A DNA stretch of 47,538 nt from Bin87 sp034421995 (GCA_034421995.1 DAOUJY010000121.1:1-47538), one strand, 5' to 3'. Numbered from the stretch's first letter, positions 1 through 8,434 are shown. The notes: generated by a model not told the origin, from the sequence alone. Program-made: numbers and translations.

Positions 1-33
1 GGAATCCAGGCGGGGAAGGGTAGGGGGCGGTCA

Positions 34-113
34 GCACGCGCAAACTTAGGAAATCAATTCGCAGCCCACGCTCTCTGGCCGTAGCGCCGACAACCTGAAC
101 CCCCGAACCCGAA
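34..113 (+). repeat. Left copy of window-terminal inverted repeat
   Basis: The segment 65-113 matches the reverse complement of 47445-47493 over 49 bases with one mismatch. The outer part (34-60) also matches the far right end with several substitutions, and the right copy carries about 12 extra bases between the two blocks. The element lies just upstream of the first genes and points into the window. It could be a dispersed intergenic repeat at which the assembly broke, or the arms of an inverted structure; the sequence alone does not decide. Confidence 0.8.
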
Positions 114-145
114 ACCCCCACCCAACGAAATGAAAGGAGGAACAC

Positions 146-289
146 CTGAACAACTACCTCTACCTCGCCCCCGCGAAAGAACGCCTCCACCGACGCCGCA
201 GTTATCCTGAATTACTGACGACAACCCGTAGCGAGACCGTCCGCCGTCGGTTTAGACTTATCGGCGACGCCATTTTGCGGCGGGAGTGA
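146..289 (+). CDS. Possible CTG-initiated basic small protein upstream of radC
   Basis: A perfect Shine-Dalgarno run (AAAGGAGG, 133-140) is followed after five bases by CTG at 146, which opens a 47-codon frame ending in TGA at 287-289, directly against the ATG of radC at 290. The frame has a stop at 131-133 and no ATG, GTG or TTG near the ribosome site, so CTG is the only plausible start. The product is Arg-rich with an ERLHRRRSYPELL-like middle. I do not recognise a family. It may be a small coupled protein or simply a translated leader for radC. Confidence 0.35.
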   Translation: MNNYLYLAPAKERLHRRRSYPELLTTTRSETVRRRFRLIGDAILRRE

Positions 290-1177
290 ATGATGGTTAT
301 CGCCGGGTCGCCAGCCGAATTAGCCGCCCTGGAGGCTTTCCGCGCCGAACTGGACCAAATCCTCAGCGGAGCCGACGCCAAAGCGGGCCAGTCGCCGGCC
401 GCAACCGAACCGTCCAGCGATGACTGCCCGGTTTCAAAGGCGGATGCTCAACCAAAACCGGGTTCTCGGGCCACGGTTTCTTACCAACCCACCATACGCC
501 AGCTGCCCGTCGGCGAGCGCCCCCGGGAACGATTGCGGGCCCATGGGCCTCGTTACCTGAACAACGCCGAATTGATCGCCATATTGCTGCGCACCGGCAT
601 CGCCGGCGAAAACGCCATCAACGTCGCAACGCGCATCCTGGCGGAATTCCAAGGGTTGGGAGGTTTCGCCCGCGCCGGTTACGCTGAACTCTGCGGTCAG
701 CGCGGGTTGAGTGACGCCAAGACTTGCGAGATTATGGCGGCACTGGAGTTGGGCCGCCGCATCGCGTCGTTGGCCCCGGAAGAGCGGGCGGAGATTTCCT
801 GCCCCCAGGACGCCGCCAACTTGGTGTCAGCCGAGATGGCATTGCTGCCCCAGGAGAATCTGGTGGCCCTGCTGCTCAACACCAGAAACCAGGTGGTTGG
901 GAAACGCACCATCTACATCGGCACCGTCAACAGCAGCGCGGTGCGCCCCGCCGAAGTGCTCCGCCCCGCCATCCGCGAAAACGCGCCATCCATCATCGTA
1001 GTCCACAACCATCCCTCCGGCGACCCCACGCCCAGTCCCGAAGACGTAGCCATAACTAGAGACCTGGCCGCCGCCGGCAAGTTGATGGACATTGAACTGC
1101 TGGACCACCTGGTCATCGGACACGGCGGCCGGTTCGTCAGCCTGAAAGAAAAAGGACTCGGTTTCCATCGAACCTAA
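290..1177 (+). CDS. radC: RadC family JAB/MPN domain protein
   Basis: The C-terminal half has the RadC JAB metalloprotease-like signature HNHPSGDPTPSPEDV with the His-x-His and following Asp expected to bind zinc. A helix-hairpin-helix-like section with RERLRAHGPRYLNNAELIAILLRTG precedes it, as in RadC. The family was named for a DNA-repair phenotype that is now doubted; its real activity is unsettled. The protein is 295 residues, about 70 more than usual, because of an N-terminal low-complexity extension rich in Ala, Pro and Ser before the conserved part near residue 70. Two adjacent ATG codons (290 and 293) are possible starts. It directly follows a possible small ORF. Confidence 0.9.
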   Translation: MMVIAGSPAELAALEAFRAELDQILSGADAKAGQSPAATEPSSDDCPVSKADAQPKPGSRATVSYQPTIRQLPVGERPRERLRAHGPRYLNNAELIAILLRTGIAGENAINVATRILAEFQGLGGFARAGYAELCGQRGLSDAKTCEIMAALELGRRIASLAPEERAEISCPQDAANLVSAEMALLPQENLVALLLNTRNQVVGKRTIYIGTVNSSAVRPAEVLRPAIRENAPSIIVVHNHPSGDPTPSPEDVAITRDLAAAGKLMDIELLDHLVIGHGGRFVSLKEKGLGFHRT

Positions 1178-1211
1178 ACCGCACACCGCCATTCCGAATC
1201 CCTCTACCGCC

Positions 1212-1231
1212 ATTCCGGCGAAAGCCGGAAT
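1212..1231. repeat. Palindromic ATTCCGGC-GAAA-GCCGGAAT element
   Basis: A perfect 8-base inverted repeat closes a GAAA tetraloop. The same palindrome occurs at 15295-15314 and 32069-32088, with a degenerate relative at 41264-41282, always between genes. It belongs to a widespread type of short extragenic palindrome. Here it lies between radC and the cupin gene. Confidence 0.85.
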
Positions 1232-1262
1232 CCAGGATTACGCAGATGTGAGGAGTCAGCCC

Positions 1263-1595
1263 ATGAGCGATTACTTCCTGAACCCGGAGGACCGCGGCTA
1301 CAAAGAACTGGCCGAAGGCGCCCGCACCCGCACCTTCTGGGGAGCGCAAATGCTCTTCTCCCTGGTGGAAGTAGAGGCCGGTGCGTTGGTGCCGCTCCAC
1401 ACCCACCCTCACGAGCAGGGCGGCATCATCGTCGAAGGCGAGTTGGAAATGGGCATCGGCGGCGAGGTCCGCGTCCTCAAGCCCGGCGATATGTACATCA
1501 TCCCCGGCGACGTGGAGCACTACGCTCAGGGCCAGGACACTAAAGCCGTCGCGCTGGATATATTCAGCCCGGTACGCGAAGAGTTCAAATACTAA
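1263..1595 (+). CDS. Small cupin-domain protein
   Basis: This 110-residue single-domain cupin has motif 1 as PLHTHPHEQGGIIVEGELEMG and motif 2 as PGDMYIIPGDVEHYAQ. The two His of motif 1, the Glu-like position and the His of motif 2 would hold one metal ion. Start ATG 1263 is chosen over GTG 1248 because GAGGAG sits just upstream. Substrate unknown: such stand-alone cupins include sugar-binding, dioxygenase and regulatory proteins. Its stop shares bases with the stop of convergent hemD. Confidence 0.85.
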   Translation: MSDYFLNPEDRGYKELAEGARTRTFWGAQMLFSLVEVEAGALVPLHTHPHEQGGIIVEGELEMGIGGEVRVLKPGDMYIIPGDVEHYAQGQDTKAVALDIFSPVREEFKY

Positions 1596-2416
1596 CCTGC
1601 GCCGCCGAAATAATCCGCCACCGCCAGCACCAGGTTGCCCATGTGCGGGTGTTCGGGTTCCACGTCCACATGGATGCCTTGCTCCACCAGCTTCCGGGTG
1701 CAAACCGGCCCGACGGATGCCACGGCCACCGCGTTTGACAGGCTGCGCCGGAGGCTGTCTTCGCGGCCGGCATCGCCAGCTATCGCCAGCAGGTTGGGAA
1801 CCTGCGGCCGGCTGGTGAAAGCCAGAGCGTCCACCTCACCCCCCGCCATCCGGTCAATCAGGTCCACCACGGGGCCGGTATCGTCCGGCAGCCCCCAGTC
1901 ATACAGCGTCAGCTCCTGATAATCGGCGCCCTGTTCCCGCAGATAGGTGGGCAGTTCGGAGTCAGGCCCACCGTAACGTTGAAACACGACCCGCTTGCCC
2001 TCTAGCGGCAGGCCGACCATCGCCGCCGTCAGGTCCGAAGAGGTGTAAGGCTCAGGCGGCATAACCGTGATTGGGATTTTGTGGCGACGCAAAATGCGCC
2101 CCGGCTTTGGACTGCGCGCCACCACGGTGATGTTGCGCAGCCCGTCCTCGAACTCAGCCAACCGTCCCATTGCCTCCGCAATCCCCATCATGGCGTTGGC
2201 GCCAACCCCGGTCAGGAAAATTGCGGTGTCAACCCGCCCCGCGCAGACATCGTCAATCGCCCCGCGAACTTCCGGGCTGTCGGTCCGGTAGTGCTCCTGC
2301 AACACCGGAGCGCCCAAAGGCACCCCGCCGTGGCGACGGATGAGGCCGGCCATCTCGTCGGGCATCCGCGCCTCGACGAAGGCCAGCACTCTTCCGTTCA
2401 GGGCCGTCGTGGCCAT
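1592..2416 (-). CDS. hemD: Uroporphyrinogen-III synthase (HemD)
   Basis: The protein has the HemD layout of two alpha/beta lobes joined by a linker: an N-terminal VLAFVEARMPDEMAGLIRR strand-helix, FLTGVGANAM in lobe 2, and the C-terminal region ALAFTSRPQVPNLLA then VASVGPVCTRKLVEQGI that is typical of the family. It closes hydroxymethylbilane to uroporphyrinogen III, the precursor of siroheme, heme and cobalamin. ATG 2416 is preferred; an in-frame extension reaches 2461 but would overlap the upstream gene. Co-orientation 19 bases after the siroheme reductase suggests it feeds siroheme synthesis for that enzyme. Confidence 0.9.
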   Translation of the reverse strand: MATTALNGRVLAFVEARMPDEMAGLIRRHGGVPLGAPVLQEHYRTDSPEVRGAIDDVCAGRVDTAIFLTGVGANAMMGIAEAMGRLAEFEDGLRNITVVARSPKPGRILRRHKIPITVMPPEPYTSSDLTAAMVGLPLEGKRVVFQRYGGPDSELPTYLREQGADYQELTLYDWGLPDDTGPVVDLIDRMAGGEVDALAFTSRPQVPNLLAIAGDAGREDSLRRSLSNAVAVASVGPVCTRKLVEQGIHVDVEPEHPHMGNLVLAVADYFGGAG

Positions 2417-2435
2417 GACGCCGCCAGCCTCGCCG

Positions 2436-4271
2436 CTAGACGGCGCACTCGCCTTCGCCACGCTCCAGCACGTACTGGTTGGTGCGCTCCCAGTCGAAGT
2501 ACATCTCCCCGCCGCCCTCGGCTTCGTGGCCCACTTCCTGCGCCCGCGCGGCGACGCCCGTCAATTCCTCCAGGCCCACCCGGTCCAGGAAGTCATTGAA
2601 CCGTTCCCCATCGCCGCTGCGATTGTCCTTGTAATACGTGACGATCTCTTTGAGCACCGAGGGGACCAGCTTGGCCGGCACCTTGACCTTCGGGACGCGG
2701 GTGCCGATGCGGGAATCCTCCACCCGGTTGTCGCCATAGTTTCCGCCCAGGAACAACTCGTAGGACGGGATCTGCTGACCTTCCACGCCCTTCACGGCAG
2801 CCCCGTGGAAGCCGATGTTGGCGATATGGTGCAAACCGCAACCGTTGGGGCAGCCGCTCATCTTTATGCGGATGTCGCCCACTCCGGCGTCGTCAGCCAG
2901 GCCGTTCCAGTCCGACATCTCGTCACGCAGGGCCTTGGCCAGCCCCATGGAAGCGGTGATGCCCAGCTTGCAACTGTCCGTGCCCGGGCAGGAAACCACG
3001 TTGGTGATGTGGCTGTGACCGGCCTCGGCCAAGTCCAACGCTTTCAGAACATCCCACACGTCGTGCAAGTGTCCGCTGGGAACCCATCTCAGGACGATGT
3101 TCTGCTCCTGGCTGGTCCGGGCCTTCCCGCCGGTGTATTTACGGACGATATCAGCAAGACCGCGGAACTGCGCCGGGTTCAAGTCGCCGCGCTCCGCCTT
3201 GACATAAACGACGTGATAACCTTCCTGCCGCTGCGCTTCAACATTGGACTTGAGCCACCCCTGATACTCCGGGTTGCTGTCGTCGCCGTTGGCGGAAGCC
3301 GGCTGTGCCGGCGGAGTTTCCCGCTGTATTTCCTCCGCAACCATCAGGGGACGGAAGTCAATTGGCCCGATGTTGGCCAGTTCAGCGTCCACCATGTCGC
3401 GGAATTCGTCCAACCCGATGCGGTCAATCAAAACCTTCAGGCGGGCCATCATCCGGTTTTTGCGCAGCATATCGGCGTTGTTGAACACCGTCCAAACCGC
3501 CAGGGCCACGCGCAGGTAGTCCTCCTCCGAAACCCACTCGTACAGCGGCTTCGCCAACCGGGGCATGATGGAAGTCCCGCCGCCGCAATATACCTTGAAA
3601 CCCTTCCGCTGCTCCCCGTCGATTTCTTTGTACTGGGAAACAAAGGTGAGGTCCTGGATCGCGGCCGCCACCTCGTCCCGCTGGTCGTTGCCGGTGAACG
3701 CCGATTTGAACTTGCGCGGGAAGTTTTGCGTGATCGGGTGCCTGACGCCAAAACGCACGTAGGCGGTGAGGTACGGCGTCGGATCGAACACTTCCTCCTG
3801 GCTGACGCCGGCCGTCGGCGGTCCAACCACGTTCCGCACGGTATTCCCGCAAGCCTCCCGGGTGGACAGGCCCACCGAGCCCAACAGCCGCAACACTTCG
3901 GAGGTCTGTTCCAGCGGGATATGATGCAGCTGGATGTTCTCCCGGGTGGTGATGTGCCCCTTCTGCAACGGAGCATAGCGTTCCGCTATGTCGCCAAAAC
4001 AGTCCAGCATCTCCGCCGATATGATGCCGCCGGGCAGCTTGACCCGGATCATCTGCACATCCGCTTGCCGCTGCCCGTACACCCCCTGCCGGAGCCGGAA
4101 CGGCGTGAACACGGTGTTGTCCAGTTCCCCGGTGCGGAAGCGGTCAACCTCAGCGTCGAAGCGCTGGATCTCATCCTCCATGAACGGGATAATCGCCGGC
4201 GCGTCCGGCGCCAGCCGCATACTGGACTCGTGGATTTCTTCCAGGCTGGGATTTTGCGCTTGGGTGGTCAA
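2436..4271 (-). CDS. Siroheme/[4Fe-4S] sulfite or nitrite reductase
   Basis: This 611-residue protein has the duplicated nitrite/sulfite reductase fold. The FeS/siroheme ligands are visible as CPGTDSC (Cys-x5-Cys) and SGCPNGC (Cys-x3-Cys), and the N-terminal half has QKGHITTRENIQLHHI, which contributes to siroheme and anion binding. It carries out the six-electron reduction of sulfite to sulfide or nitrite to ammonia, probably with ferredoxin. Substrate cannot be settled from motifs. The start is TTG 4271 with GAGGAGG five bases upstream. A strong promoter and a leader with a terminator precede it, and hemD follows in the same direction. Confidence 0.9.
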   Translation of the reverse strand: MTTQAQNPSLEEIHESSMRLAPDAPAIIPFMEDEIQRFDAEVDRFRTGELDNTVFTPFRLRQGVYGQRQADVQMIRVKLPGGIISAEMLDCFGDIAERYAPLQKGHITTRENIQLHHIPLEQTSEVLRLLGSVGLSTREACGNTVRNVVGPPTAGVSQEEVFDPTPYLTAYVRFGVRHPITQNFPRKFKSAFTGNDQRDEVAAAIQDLTFVSQYKEIDGEQRKGFKVYCGGGTSIMPRLAKPLYEWVSEEDYLRVALAVWTVFNNADMLRKNRMMARLKVLIDRIGLDEFRDMVDAELANIGPIDFRPLMVAEEIQRETPPAQPASANGDDSNPEYQGWLKSNVEAQRQEGYHVVYVKAERGDLNPAQFRGLADIVRKYTGGKARTSQEQNIVLRWVPSGHLHDVWDVLKALDLAEAGHSHITNVVSCPGTDSCKLGITASMGLAKALRDEMSDWNGLADDAGVGDIRIKMSGCPNGCGLHHIANIGFHGAAVKGVEGQQIPSYELFLGGNYGDNRVEDSRIGTRVPKVKVPAKLVPSVLKEIVTYYKDNRSGDGERFNDFLDRVGLEELTGVAARAQEVGHEAEGGGEMYFDWERTNQYVLERGEGECAV

Positions 4272-4437
4272 GGTGTCCTCCTCAGGTGCTGAAAAAGCAA
4301 AAACCCACCGCTGCCGCTGGGCAAAATCGGTGGGCGCAGGCGCGAACCTGATGTGTCAGGCCGGGGTCATCCTGCCCCCGATTTCGGGGGACAGGAACAG
4401 GTGCAAAGGCAGTTCGTTTTGCAATTACTTTGCATTT
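4272..4437 (-). promoter_or_regulatory. Structured 5' leader, candidate attenuator or riboswitch
   Basis: About 165 bases separate the predicted transcription start from the reductase start codon. Besides the terminal terminator the leader has a very stable hairpin (4371-4395, arms CCTG-CCCCCGA / TCGGGGG-CAGG) and a second small perfect hairpin (4347-4360, CCTGA-CACA-TCAGG). I could not match it to a riboswitch class that I know. Sulfur or nitrogen status are the obvious candidate signals. Confidence 0.55.
4292..4334 (-). terminator. Rho-independent terminator in the leader of the sulfite/nitrite reductase
   Basis: On the minus strand CCCACCG (4334-4328) pairs with CGGTGGG (4310-4304) and is followed by TTTTTGCTTTTT. 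It ends about 20 bases before the TTG start, after the promoter and before the gene, so it can only work as an attenuator. Confidence 0.7.
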
Positions 4438-4443
4438 GCGAAA

Positions 4444-4472
4444 ACTATACTGCCGAGGTCGGGAATTGTCAA
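4444..4472 (-). promoter_or_regulatory. Sigma70-type promoter of the reductase-hemD operon
   Basis: On the minus strand a consensus -35 TTGACA (4472-4467) is separated by 17 bases from -10 TATAGT (4449-4444). Transcription would start near 4437. Confidence 0.75.
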
Positions 4473-4536
4473 CGGCGATTGGCGCGGTTTGCGCCTTTTT
4501 CACTACTATTCAAGACTGCGTGTTTTCAGCCCGGCT

Positions 4537-5217
4537 TCAGCGTAACGAGCGGTCGCTTTTCAGGTCCCCGGTGCCAACGGTGCGGCCCAGGACCAGCCAC
4601 AGCACCCGTTCCGAGATGTTGGTGGCCCGGTCGGCGATGCGTTCCAAGTTATGCGCCACCCAGAGCAGGTAGGTTGCCCGTTCAATGGTGCGTGGGTCGG
4701 AAAGCATATAGGTCAGCAGTTCGCGGTAAATCTGGTTGTAAAGGTCATCAATGGCGTCATCGTCCCGGCAGACTTTCCGGGCCAGCCATTCGTCGCGAGT
4801 GGCGTAGGCTTGCAGGCTGTCGCCCAGCATTTTCAAAGCCAGGTCGGCCATTCGCGGGATGTCAATAAGCGGTTTCAGCAGCGGTTGATCGCCGATGCGC
4901 AGGCAGATTTTGGCGATGCCCTCCGCGTAATCCCCCATCCGTTCCAGTTCCACGGCGATGTGAACGGCGGACATGACCATCCTCAGGTCAGTGGCGGCGG
5001 GCTGCTGCGTCGCCAACAGGCCGATGCACTTGCTTTCCAAAGCGTCCTGCAACTCGTCAATATCGTCATCGTCATCGATCACCCGCCGCGCCAGCCCCAG
5101 ATCCTGTTGTTCCAGCGCGGTAAGCGCAGATCGAGTAGCTGCATCGACTCGCTGGCCCATGGCGGCCAGGTCATCCTGTAGGCTGTACAGGTCGCGGTCG
5201 TAGTCTGACCTCAGCAT
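4537..5217 (-). CDS. phoU: Phosphate transport regulator PhoU
   Basis: Two PhoU helical repeats are visible, each with the metal-binding E/DxxxD pattern: ESKCIGLLATQQPAATDLR with ELERMGDYAEGIAK, and later DLYNQIYRELLTYM with HNLERIADRATNISE. PhoU links the Pst transporter to the PhoR-PhoB type two-component system and restrains phosphate uptake. ATG 5217 follows GAGGTG at good spacing, while GTG 5226 is an alternative. It is the last gene of pstC-pstA-pstB-phoU. Confidence 0.93.
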   Translation of the reverse strand: MLRSDYDRDLYSLQDDLAAMGQRVDAATRSALTALEQQDLGLARRVIDDDDDIDELQDALESKCIGLLATQQPAATDLRMVMSAVHIAVELERMGDYAEGIAKICLRIGDQPLLKPLIDIPRMADLALKMLGDSLQAYATRDEWLARKVCRDDDAIDDLYNQIYRELLTYMLSDPRTIERATYLLWVAHNLERIADRATNISERVLWLVLGRTVGTGDLKSDRSLR

Positions 5218-5268
5218 AAGCGGCACCTCGGTGGTTCGGCGGCGGGCCGGCTAGGCGCTATTACGAAG

Positions 5269-6054
5269 CTAGCCGAACCGTCCGGTGATGTAGGCTTCCG
5301 TGCGTTCGTCGTTTGGGTTGGTGAACATAGTGCGGGTGTTGCCGAACTCAATGAGATGAGCCACGCGATTTTCGTCTGGCATCAGGAAGGCGGTCTTGTC
5401 GGAAACCCGTCCGGCCTGTTGCATATTGTGCGTGACGATCACGATGCTATATCGCTTTTTCAGCTCTTGCATCAGCTCTTCAATGGCCAGGGTTGCGATG
5501 GGATCCAGTGAGGAGCAAGGTTCGTCCATCAGGATCACGCTGGGTTCCACCGCCAACGCCCGGGCGATGCAAAGCCGTTGCTGCTGCCCGCCCGAAAGCG
5601 ACAGCGCGGACTCCTTCAGCCTGTCTTTCACCTCGTCCCACAACGCGGCGCCCTGCAAAGACTGCTCCACGATGTCGTCCAGGCTGCCTTGGAACCCGTT
5701 GATGCGCGGCCCGAATGCGATGTTGTCGTAAATGGACTTGGGGAACGGATTGGGCCTTTGGAATACCATCCCGATCCGATAGCGAATCTGCGTCGGGTCG
5801 GATTCGGGCGCGTACAGGTTGAAGTCCCCGAACCACATCTCGCCTTCCATGCGGAAGACTTCGATCAGATCGTTCATGCGGTTGATGCAGCGCAGCAAGG
5901 TGCTCTTGCCGGCGCCGCTGGGCCCGATGATGGCGGTAATTTCGTTCTCCGGCATATCCATGCTCACGCCTTCAATCACCTTGTTGGAGCCGTAATAGAC
6001 CCCGACGTCGATGGCGCGAATCGCCGGACGGGTTGCAACTGTTGCAGCAGCCAT
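5269..6054 (-). CDS. pstB: Phosphate ABC transporter ATPase PstB
   Basis: This 261-residue ATPase has Walker A GPSGAGKST near residue 43, the LSGGQQQRLCIARAL signature, Walker B VILMDEP and the switch His in VTHNMQQA. The NPFPKSIYDNIAFG segment is specific to PstB. It drives phosphate import through PstC-PstA and lies between pstA (6-base gap) and phoU. The full length is as expected for the family. Confidence 0.97.
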   Translation of the reverse strand: MAAATVATRPAIRAIDVGVYYGSNKVIEGVSMDMPENEITAIIGPSGAGKSTLLRCINRMNDLIEVFRMEGEMWFGDFNLYAPESDPTQIRYRIGMVFQRPNPFPKSIYDNIAFGPRINGFQGSLDDIVEQSLQGAALWDEVKDRLKESALSLSGGQQQRLCIARALAVEPSVILMDEPCSSLDPIATLAIEELMQELKKRYSIVIVTHNMQQAGRVSDKTAFLMPDENRVAHLIEFGNTRTMFTNPNDERTEAYITGRFG

Positions 6055-6060
6055 ATTGCA

Positions 6061-6981
6061 CTACCCCCGTTGGTTCTTTTGCAGTCGGTTTCGGAGCAGG
6101 ATCGCGAAGGCGTTCATCCCCAGCAACATCACCAGCAGGACGATGATGCCGGCGGCCGCCAGGTGGTGAAACTCTTCCTGCGGCTTGGAGATCCAGACGT
6201 AAATCTGGATGGGCAGCACGGTGAAACGGTCCAGCGGATGCGCCGGAGCGAATGGCACGAACGACAAGGCTCCCATGATTACCAGCGGAGCCGCCTCCCC
6301 CATGGCCCGGCTCACCGCCAGGATGATGCCGGTCAGGACGCCCGGCATGGCCTGGGGCAGTACCAGCCTCCAGATCACCTGCCACTTGGTTCCGCCCAGG
6401 GCGTAGCCACCCTCCCGTATTGACGACGGCACGGCGCGAATGGCCTCCTGGGACGACACAATCACCACCGGCATGATGAGCAGCGCCAAAGTCAAACCGG
6501 CGGCGGTAACGTTTTTCCCGTCGGTCGTCGGGGCCAGCCACACGAAGAAAGTGACGAATATAGACAGGCCCAGGATGCCGTACACGATGGACGGCACCGC
6601 GGCCAGGTTCTGAATGTTGGTCTGGATCAATTCGGCTATCCGGCTGCCGCTGGAGTACTCCTCCAGGTAAATTGCCGCCGATACGCCCACCGTAAAAGAT
6701 ACGAAAATGCAGATCCCCATCACCCAAAGCGTACCGACAATGGCCGGCAGCAGGCCGGAGTTGACTGCCTTGCTTGACGGAATGTCCGTCAGCAGCGTCA
6801 CTATGGACGTGCCATCCAGGTTGAACCAGGCGATGGCCTCGGATATGACGCTGTACAGGAGCGCCACCAGCATCACCAGAGCCAGGACTACCGCCGCCAC
6901 ACACACGCCGTAGAAGATGGACGCGTTGCGTTTGCGGTTCGCCAATCTGTGCCGATAGTTGTTCTCTGTTCCGGTTGCCAT
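6061..6981 (-). CDS. pstA: Phosphate ABC transporter permease PstA
   Basis: This is a 306-residue permease with six predicted membrane helices and the cytoplasmic EAA-type loop SSIREGGYALGGTKWQVIWR that docks on PstB. NLAAVPSIVYGILGL is the PstA-typical stretch. Its ATG overlaps the stop of pstC by one base, so the two permease subunits are translationally coupled. Start codon ATG 6981. Confidence 0.95.
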   Translation of the reverse strand: MATGTENNYRHRLANRKRNASIFYGVCVAAVVLALVMLVALLYSVISEAIAWFNLDGTSIVTLLTDIPSSKAVNSGLLPAIVGTLWVMGICIFVSFTVGVSAAIYLEEYSSGSRIAELIQTNIQNLAAVPSIVYGILGLSIFVTFFVWLAPTTDGKNVTAAGLTLALLIMPVVIVSSQEAIRAVPSSIREGGYALGGTKWQVIWRLVLPQAMPGVLTGIILAVSRAMGEAAPLVIMGALSFVPFAPAHPLDRFTVLPIQIYVWISKPQEEFHHLAAAGIIVLLVMLLGMNAFAILLRNRLQKNQRG

Positions 6982-8312
6982 TATTCGTACACCTCGCGGA
7001 ACTTGGCGACGACGAACTGGCTAGCCAGGTTCATCAACAGCGTGATGATGAACAGCGTTATGCCCACCGCGAACAGGGCCTGGAACTGGGCGGTGCCGGG
7101 TATGGCGTTGTCGCTGAAATTGGTGGTCGCCATGAACCCGGTCATCGTGTTCACCGGATCAAGAGGATTGAAAGTCAGCTTCTCGTTCTGCCCGGCCGCG
7201 ATGAACACGATCATCGTTTCCCCGATAGCTCGCGACATTGCCAGGATGCAGGCCGCGACAATCCCGGACAGAGCCGCCGGAAACACCACCTTGGTCGCAA
7301 CCTCAACCTTGGTGGCTCCCAGGGCGTAGGCTCCCTCGCGCAGCGCGTTGGGGACGGCGCGCATGGCGTCCTCGCTGAGGCTGGAAACCATGGGTATGAT
7401 CATGACGCCCATCACTATGGCGGCAGACAGGGCGTTGAAGATGCCCACGTCGTCGTTGATACCTCGCAGTATCGGCGTGATGAAGAACAGGGCAAAGAAC
7501 CCGTACACCACCGTGGGGATGCCAGCCAGCACCTCCAGGATGGGCTTGGTGATGGCTCGCACCCGGGGGTGGGCGTACTCGCTGAGGAAGATTGCGCTCA
7601 GCAGCCCCAGGGGCACGGCCACGATCATCGCCAGCAACGCGATCATCGTGGTGCCCACCAGAAGAGGCCAGATACCATAGGAACGCGGCACCAACAGGGT
7701 TCGCCACTTGCTGTCGGTCAGGAAGCGGTGCCACTTGACCGATTCCGGTACGCTGAAGGAATCGGTTTGCAGCGCCACACCCTCACCGGAACCGGAGAGC
7801 GCGACGACCGTAACCTTGTGGGAACGTCCGGGCGCCGCATCCGCGATTACGCAGGACGTTCGATCCGGTCCCAAGTTTTGACAGTCAGACAGATCCGCCT
7901 CAAGACTCGGCAGCACCGAGACCTGGTAGTCCGTAGGCGGTTGACCCACCGTCGGTTTGTCCCAGTCAACGTATATCAGCGAGTCGGTGGTGGCCCGAAC
8001 CCTGATTTCAGGGACGATGCCGGGCGCCAGCGAATCTGGGGCCGCGCCGTCGAGACCCTCCGCTTCACTGGCCGCCACCCGTTCCAGCGGGTTGTTTTCG
8101 TAGAAGTCCGACGTGAAAAAGCGCACACCCTCGAAAAGCAGCACCGACACGATGCCCACCGTGGTCAGGACCGATACCGAGGCCAAAAGAAAAAGTACCC
8201 ACTTGACAATGCGTTCAAGTAGGTACTTGTTGCCGCTGCCGGTCAGCGGTTTGCCAGTGGCCGGGACCTCCGGGGTTCCCGGTTTGGCGCCGATTATCTT
8301 GTCGAAAAGCAA
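6981..8312 (-). CDS. pstC: Phosphate ABC transporter permease PstC with inserted FN3-like domain
   Basis: The permease core is clear: a membrane helix near residues 38-60, then YGIWPLLVGT leading to the other helices, LEVLAGIPTVVYG, and the EAA loop NALREGAYALGATKVEVA. At 443 residues it is far longer than the usual roughly 300. Residues about 100-189, in the first extracytoplasmic loop, look like a fibronectin type III domain: a strand with IYVDWDKP, TDYQVSV, then PGRSHKVTVVALSGSG. The start is TTG 8312 with AGGTGA upstream. No pstS is present here. The insert might bind the substrate protein or the cell envelope; that is inference. Confidence 0.93.
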   Translation of the reverse strand: MLFDKIIGAKPGTPEVPATGKPLTGSGNKYLLERIVKWVLFLLASVSVLTTVGIVSVLLFEGVRFFTSDFYENNPLERVAASEAEGLDGAAPDSLAPGIVPEIRVRATTDSLIYVDWDKPTVGQPPTDYQVSVLPSLEADLSDCQNLGPDRTSCVIADAAPGRSHKVTVVALSGSGEGVALQTDSFSVPESVKWHRFLTDSKWRTLLVPRSYGIWPLLVGTTMIALLAMIVAVPLGLLSAIFLSEYAHPRVRAITKPILEVLAGIPTVVYGFFALFFITPILRGINDDVGIFNALSAAIVMGVMIIPMVSSLSEDAMRAVPNALREGAYALGATKVEVATKVVFPAALSGIVAACILAMSRAIGETMIVFIAAGQNEKLTFNPLDPVNTMTGFMATTNFSDNAIPGTAQFQALFAVGITLFIITLLMNLASQFVVAKFREVYE

Positions 8313-8404
8313 AGCGGTTCACCTGCTTTGGCACGGTTACGGCCCGGACAGACAGGCCATTCTGGTACGATATTCAGACGCTACTTTCTTGGTTTGCCTC
8401 ATTT

Positions 8405-8434
8405 ATAATAATGCCGGCCGGCCTGATTCGGCAA
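8405..8434 (-). promoter_or_regulatory. Possible promoter of the pst operon
   Basis: On the minus strand TTGCCG (8434-8429) and TATTAT (8410-8405) are 18 bases apart, about 90 bases before the pstC start, in the divergent gap between pstC and the luciferase-like gene. No clear Pho box was recognised by eye. Confidence 0.4.

Noticed and set aside
2340..4292. A long open frame on the plus strand opposite the sulfite/nitrite reductase
   Set aside because: It is antisense to a gene with clear siroheme and FeS motifs, has no family motifs, and is explained by high GC.
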